DNA of 33,369 bases from Holophagaceae bacterium (GTDB lineage: Bacteria; Acidobacteriota; Holophagae; Holophagales; Holophagaceae). Both the position numbers and the translations under genes were made by a program. The notes under the pieces are model-generated. The model was not told the DNA's origin. It saw only the letters and a list, made by a program, of their open reading frames with translations, and ran no database searches. Below, piece by piece: positions 29,602 through 33,369 of the stretch. How positions within the stretch are numbered: position 1 is the first letter of the stretch; each line of letters opens with the position of its first letter. Location: positions 1-33,369 of the forward strand of contig JANXXC010000078.1 in assembly GCA_025350765.1 (NCBI GenBank), given 5' to 3'.

Positions 29602-32550
29602 ATGAGGCCACGAAATATGAACCTTTTCAAATGCTTCACCAAATCACTGATGTCTCTGACATTACTGGTGGTCGCATTGGCGACGGGTTGTAAGGGAGGG
29701 CAGAATCCAATCCTAGGTGGGGGCGGCATTGCCGCACTCCCGCCCGTCGTGACTGCGGTAACTCCGCTCAACAATGCCACCAGCGTTCCGTTGAGTAATC
29801 CAAGCATCACCGCGACCTTCAGTGAGCCGATGGCCGCCATCAGTGGCGGAGCATCCTTCACGGTGGTATCCGCCGGAGCTGGACCCTCTCCCACCGGTAC
29901 GGTGGCCCTTGACTCCACCAACAGGATCGCCACCTTCACCATCACCTCGGGTGCCCTCACACCCCTCAATCCCTATACCGCCACCATCACCGGCGCCAAG
30001 AGCTTGGCCACAGGCCTTGCTTTGGCGAATCCCTATGTCTGGAGCTTTACGACGGGTCCCATTCCGGACACGACGCGGCCCAGGGTGACCATTACGGTTC
30101 CGGCTACGACGATCCCGGGTCCGACGCCAGATGTTCCGACCAACACCGCAATTTCCGCCGCCTTCACCGAGGATATGGCCTCTGCCTCGATCCTCGCAGC
30201 CGGCACATTCACGCTTAAAGGACCGGGCACGGCGACCGTCTCAGGGGTCGTGACCTACTCTTCCAGAACCGCGGTCTTTACCCCCGCGACTGTGCTTGTG
30301 GCCGATACGACCTATACCGCCACGATTACCCAGGCGGCTACGGATCTGGCCGGCAACGCGCTGGCGGGCAACCAAGCCCCCTTGCCTGTAGCCAGCGATT
30401 ATATTTGGACCTTCAGGACGGGTACGGTACCGGACACGACGCGGCCGCAGGTGAGTTTCACGGTGCCGGCCACGACGATTCCAGGTCCAACGCCTAACGT
30501 GTCCATCAACTCTGCGATTTCCGCGACCTTTACGAAGGATATGGCACCAGCAACGATCCTCGCAGCTGGCACTTTCACGTTGACGGGACCCGGCACGACC
30601 GCCGTATCGGGAGCCGTGACCTATGCTTCCCGAACCGCCGTCTTCACGCCTGCGGCAGTGCTGTTAGCCGACACGACCTATACCGCCACGATCACCGCAG
30701 CGGCCACGGACTTGGCCGGCAATGCGCTGGCGGGCAATCAGCCCCCACCTTTGCCTTCGGCGAGCAACTACATCTGGACCTTCAGAACCGGAACAACCGC
30801 AGATACGACTCGGCCCAGAGTGACGCTCACCGTCCCGGCCACCACGATTCCGGGTCCCACGCTCAACGTACCGAACAATACGGCGATCACCGCACTTTTC
30901 TCCAAGGATATGGCTCCCGCAACGATCAACGCGGCCACCTTCACTGTGACCGGACCCGGTGGCGCTCCCTTGAATGGTGGCGTGAGCTACGCCTCCCGAA
31001 CCGCGGTCTTCACACCCAGTGCGGTGCTCCTGGCTGACACGGTCTACACCGCCAGGATCACCCAGGCGGCCACGGACCTGGCGGGCAATCAGCTGGCCGG
31101 TAACCAACCCCCACCCTTGCCCGCGGCGAGCGACTATGTCTGGACTTTCCGGACCGGGCTCGCGTCCGATACGACCAGACCTAGGGTGCTGCTGACCGTC
31201 CCGGCCACGACCATTCCGGGTCCAACTACGGGCGTGCCCACCAACTCAGCCATCACCGCAATCTTCACGAAGGATATGCAACCTTCAACGATCAATGCGG
31301 CCAGCTTCAAGGTGACCGGACCCGGTACGACTCCCGTAGCGGGCAGCGTGACCTACTCCATCGGCTTCCAGACCGCGGTCTTCAAGCCGACGGCACTTCT
31401 TACAACCGACACCGTCTATACCGCCACCATCACCAAGGCGGCCACGGATTTGGCAGGCAACGCGCTGGCCGGCAATCAGCCCCCACCCTTGCCCGCAGCC
31501 AGTGACTACGTGTGGACCTTTAGGACCGGAACTCCAGTCCCGCCGTCCAATGTCTCAGTGCTTTCGACCAACCCAATGGCTGGTGCGTCCAATGTTTGTA
31601 CAACGGCCACGATCAACGCGACCTTTAACGTGCCCTCCGGCCTGCGGATGGACCCTGCAACGGTCAATACCAATACCTTTACCGTGACTGGACCTGGACC
31701 TGCGTTTACTCCGGTCATCGCCTCATCCGTGGTGCTTGATCCTGCTACAGGCCGCATCGCGACCTTTATGCCGGGTGCCGCGCTCACCGTAGGTGTTACC
31801 TACACCGCCACGATTAAAGGTGGTAATTCGGGGGTAAAAGACCTTGCGATCCCTGCGAATACGATGCTGGCCGACTTCACCTGGAATTTCACCGTCATCA
31901 ATTGTGTCGTGCCCAATCCGTCCCAACTCGGATCGGCCGCAGGGTTCGGGATCATGGCAACTTCCGCGATCACCAATGTTCCCACCTCTCGCATTAATGG
32001 TGATGTTTCCCTGGAGCCTGGGACTTCCTGCGGCTTGCTTCCCGCAGAGGTGAACGGCACGATCCACATCAATGATTCCATCTCACACCAGGCCCGAGCC
32101 GATCTCCTGACTGGGTACAACTACTACAAGGGCCTGGCACCTGGCGTCACGATTTCCGGTGGAGCGGACCTTGGTGCCTTGTATCCCTTGGGCATTCCGC
32201 CAGGCACCTACACATCGGGCAGCACGATGCTGGTCTCAACCCAGCTCACCTTCGACGGCGGGGGCAACGCGAATGCCGTCTGGGTCTTCCAGATTGGTTC
32301 CTCGCTGACCACGAATACGCCCATTGGCAGCATGACGCTCATTAACGGCGCCAGCGCCAAGAACATTTTCTGGGTGTGTACCGCGGATGCGACCGTCGGC
32401 GTCAATACGACCTTCTACGGAACCATCATCACTGGCCGAGACGCCACTGGACAGACCGGCGCCACCATCAACGGTCGAATCCTGGCCGGTGCGATCACTC
32501 CTGGCACGATCGCCTTGGACAAGAATACGGTCAACGTTCCTGCTCCCTAA
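29602..32550 (+). CDS. Lipoprotein with six SbsA-type Ig-like repeats and an ice-binding-like (DUF3494) domain
   Basis: 982 aa. The lipoprotein signal peptide ends LVVALATGC with the lipidated Cys at residue 30. Six Ig-like (Big_5/SbsA) units follow: a diverged one (about 50-155), four near-identical ones of about 122 aa starting at residues 156, 278, 401 and 523, each beginning DTTRPxV and ending in a YxWTFRTG-type strand, and a diverged one (650-765). Residues 770-982 form a DUF3494 ice-binding-like domain: LGSAAGFGIMATSAITN, INGDVSLEPGTS, NAVWVFQIGSSLTTNT, NIFWVCTADATVG. In known members this beta-helix binds ice; many are adhesins. AGGAG is 8 nt before the ATG at 29602. The OmpA-like gene follows after 40 nt. 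Confidence 0.85.
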   Translation: MRPRNMNLFKCFTKSLMSLTLLVVALATGCKGGQNPILGGGGIAALPPVVTAVTPLNNATSVPLSNPSITATFSEPMAAISGGASFTVVSAGAGPSPTGTVALDSTNRIATFTITSGALTPLNPYTATITGAKSLATGLALANPYVWSFTTGPIPDTTRPRVTITVPATTIPGPTPDVPTNTAISAAFTEDMASASILAAGTFTLKGPGTATVSGVVTYSSRTAVFTPATVLVADTTYTATITQAATDLAGNALAGNQAPLPVASDYIWTFRTGTVPDTTRPQVSFTVPATTIPGPTPNVSINSAISATFTKDMAPATILAAGTFTLTGPGTTAVSGAVTYASRTAVFTPAAVLLADTTYTATITAAATDLAGNALAGNQPPPLPSASNYIWTFRTGTTADTTRPRVTLTVPATTIPGPTLNVPNNTAITALFSKDMAPATINAATFTVTGPGGAPLNGGVSYASRTAVFTPSAVLLADTVYTARITQAATDLAGNQLAGNQPPPLPAASDYVWTFRTGLASDTTRPRVLLTVPATTIPGPTTGVPTNSAITAIFTKDMQPSTINAASFKVTGPGTTPVAGSVTYSIGFQTAVFKPTALLTTDTVYTATITKAATDLAGNALAGNQPPPLPAASDYVWTFRTGTPVPPSNVSVLSTNPMAGASNVCTTATINATFNVPSGLRMDPATVNTNTFTVTGPGPAFTPVIASSVVLDPATGRIATFMPGAALTVGVTYTATIKGGNSGVKDLAIPANTMLADFTWNFTVINCVVPNPSQLGSAAGFGIMATSAITNVPTSRINGDVSLEPGTSCGLLPAEVNGTIHINDSISHQARADLLTGYNYYKGLAPGVTISGGADLGALYPLGIPPGTYTSGSTMLVSTQLTFDGGGNANAVWVFQIGSSLTTNTPIGSMTLINGASAKNIFWVCTADATVGVNTTFYGTIITGRDATGQTGATINGRILAGAITPGTIALDKNTVNVPAP
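30067..31533 (+). repeat. Four tandem in-frame repeats of about 366-369 bp
   Basis: Units start at 30067, 30433, 30802 and 31168 (GAC/GAT of DTTRP). They share long stretches at the DNA level, including TACACCGCC-type and GACCTGGC(C)GGCAA motifs, so they arose by recent duplication or are kept alike by recombination. Copy number may vary between strains or be misassembled. Confidence 0.85.
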
Positions 32551-32590
32551 TGACTTCAATTAATCGGTACTGACTCCATAGGAGAAAAAC

Positions 32591-33369
32591 ATGAGATTAC
32601 CAAGAGCCTCGGGGATGCTGCGTCTGGTGGCACTCACACTGATCGGCGGCTCCTTCGCCTCCGCGCAGGATTCAGGGTTGTACGTCGGCGGCAACATCGG
32701 CAAATCAAAAGCGAAGATCGACGATGCGCGGATCATTAGCGGCTTGTGGGGAGGTGGTTCCATCACCTCAATCCATGACCGCGATGACGACAAAGGCTAT
32801 AAGGTTTTTCTCGGGTACCAGTTCAACAAATATTTCGCTTTTGAAGGCGGCTATTTTGAACTGGGGAAGTTCGGCTTCGATGCCACCACGACCCCAGCGG
32901 GAACCCTCATTGGCGACATCAAGCTCAAAGGCGTCAATTTCGATGTGGTTCTCAATGTGCCCTTGACCGAAAAGTTCTCGGTGTTTGGCCGAGTTGGCGC
33001 GAACCACGCTGAAGCCAAAGACAACTTCGTCGGTACCGGAGCGGTCCGGGTACTCACTCCCAACCCCACCCAGCGCGGCACGAACATCAAGTTCGGCGGG
33101 GGGCTTCAGTTCGATTTCACCAAATCGGTCGGAATGCGTCTCGAGGCCGAACGCTACCGGATTGACGATGCCGTGGGCAACAAAGGCGATATCGATCTTC
33201 TTTCGGTCGGCCTGCTCATCAGGTTCGGCCGGAACACCCCAGCCCCAGCTCCTCCGCCCCCGGTGGTGACGCCTGATCCAACTCCTCCGCCGCCACCGCC
33301 GCCACCCCCGCCGCCACCCCCGGCTCCAGAACCTCCCCCACCACCCCCCGTGGTGGTCCCACCACCGCC
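32591..33369 (+). CDS. OmpA-like outer-membrane beta-barrel protein, 3' part missing
   Basis: 259 codons are present and the frame stays open to the right edge. A signal peptide (LVALTLIGGSFASAQ, cut about residue 26) is followed by a barrel of the OmpA/OmpX type: GLYVGGNIGKSKAKIDD, YKVFLGYQFNKYFAFEGGYF, VNFDVVLNVPLTEKFSVFGR, IKFGGGLQFDFTKSVGMRLE, and a final strand LLSVGLLIRFGR. Then comes a long proline-rich linker, after which an OmpA peptidoglycan-binding domain is expected beyond the window. GGAG lies 6 nt before the ATG. It is 40 nt downstream of the Ig/DUF3494 lipoprotein gene and probably in the same operon, so the two may work together at the cell surface. Confidence 0.85.
   Translation, partial: MRLPRASGMLRLVALTLIGGSFASAQDSGLYVGGNIGKSKAKIDDARIISGLWGGGSITSIHDRDDDKGYKVFLGYQFNKYFAFEGGYFELGKFGFDATTTPAGTLIGDIKLKGVNFDVVLNVPLTEKFSVFGRVGANHAEAKDNFVGTGAVRVLTPNPTQRGTNIKFGGGLQFDFTKSVGMRLEAERYRIDDAVGNKGDIDLLSVGLLIRFGRNTPAPAPPPPVVTPDPTPPPPPPPPPPPPPAPEPPPPPPVVVPPP

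Overview
The window is GC-rich chromosomal DNA from a Gram-negative bacterium. My best guess is Acidobacteriota, near Holophaga/Geothrix. This is inference, resting on a Ser/Thr kinase fused to a TolB-like domain and TPRs, a fused alpha-beta E1 dehydrogenase, DUF4403, DUF255 and PadR/HAAS genes, heptosyltransferase and OmpA-type envelope proteins, and high coding density. No rRNA, tRNA, CRISPR array, prophage or transposase gene was found. Both edges cut genes: cysD on the left and an OmpA-like barrel on the right.

Layout: (1) 1-3.4 kb: the 5' end of cysD, divergent from a PAPS-type sulfotransferase; then a two-gene minus-strand unit (Dph6-like ATP pyrophosphatase and SRPBCC protein) and a DUF2306 membrane protein. 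(2) 3.5-10.5 kb, plus strand: an Nfu/NifU scaffold, a GAF plus degenerate GGDEF protein, a fused E1 alpha-beta 2-oxoacid dehydrogenase, and the kinase-TolB-TPR protein. (3) 10.8-15.2 kb: DUF4403 and bacilliredoxin (minus), divergent from FMN reductase and SppA (plus). (4) 15.2-19.2 kb, minus: ffh, kynU, rpsP, khpA, rimM, the usual ffh-rpsP-rimM cluster with a kynureninase inside it and a terminator after rpsP. (5) 19.4-21.4 kb: a DUF255 thioredoxin-fold protein. (6) 21.7-26.8 kb, minus: a tightly packed run padR, HAAS-domain membrane protein, rnr, ruvC, DUF1275. (7) 27.2-29.2 kb: a membrane-anchored hexapeptide acyltransferase divergent from a family 9 glycosyltransferase that looks leaderless. 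(8) 29.6 kb to the end: a large lipoprotein with SbsA-type Ig repeats and a C-terminal ice-binding-like (DUF3494) domain, followed by an OmpA-like barrel with a proline-rich linker.

The most unusual content lies between the genes. I see several families of short palindromic elements without coding capacity, sitting on or beside gene 3' ends. One type lies between direct duplications of the host gene's own tail (ruvC 29 bp; acyltransferase 73 bp; an older, diverged 36-bp case at nfu), so the gene gets a new stop codon while its old tail and old stop remain downstream. In ruvC the duplicated segment also carries the ribosome binding site of the next gene, so both genes survive. Other palindromes supply the last codons or stop of rimM and of the glycosyltransferase, abut the DUF4403 stop, and supply what looks like the DUF4403 signal peptide.
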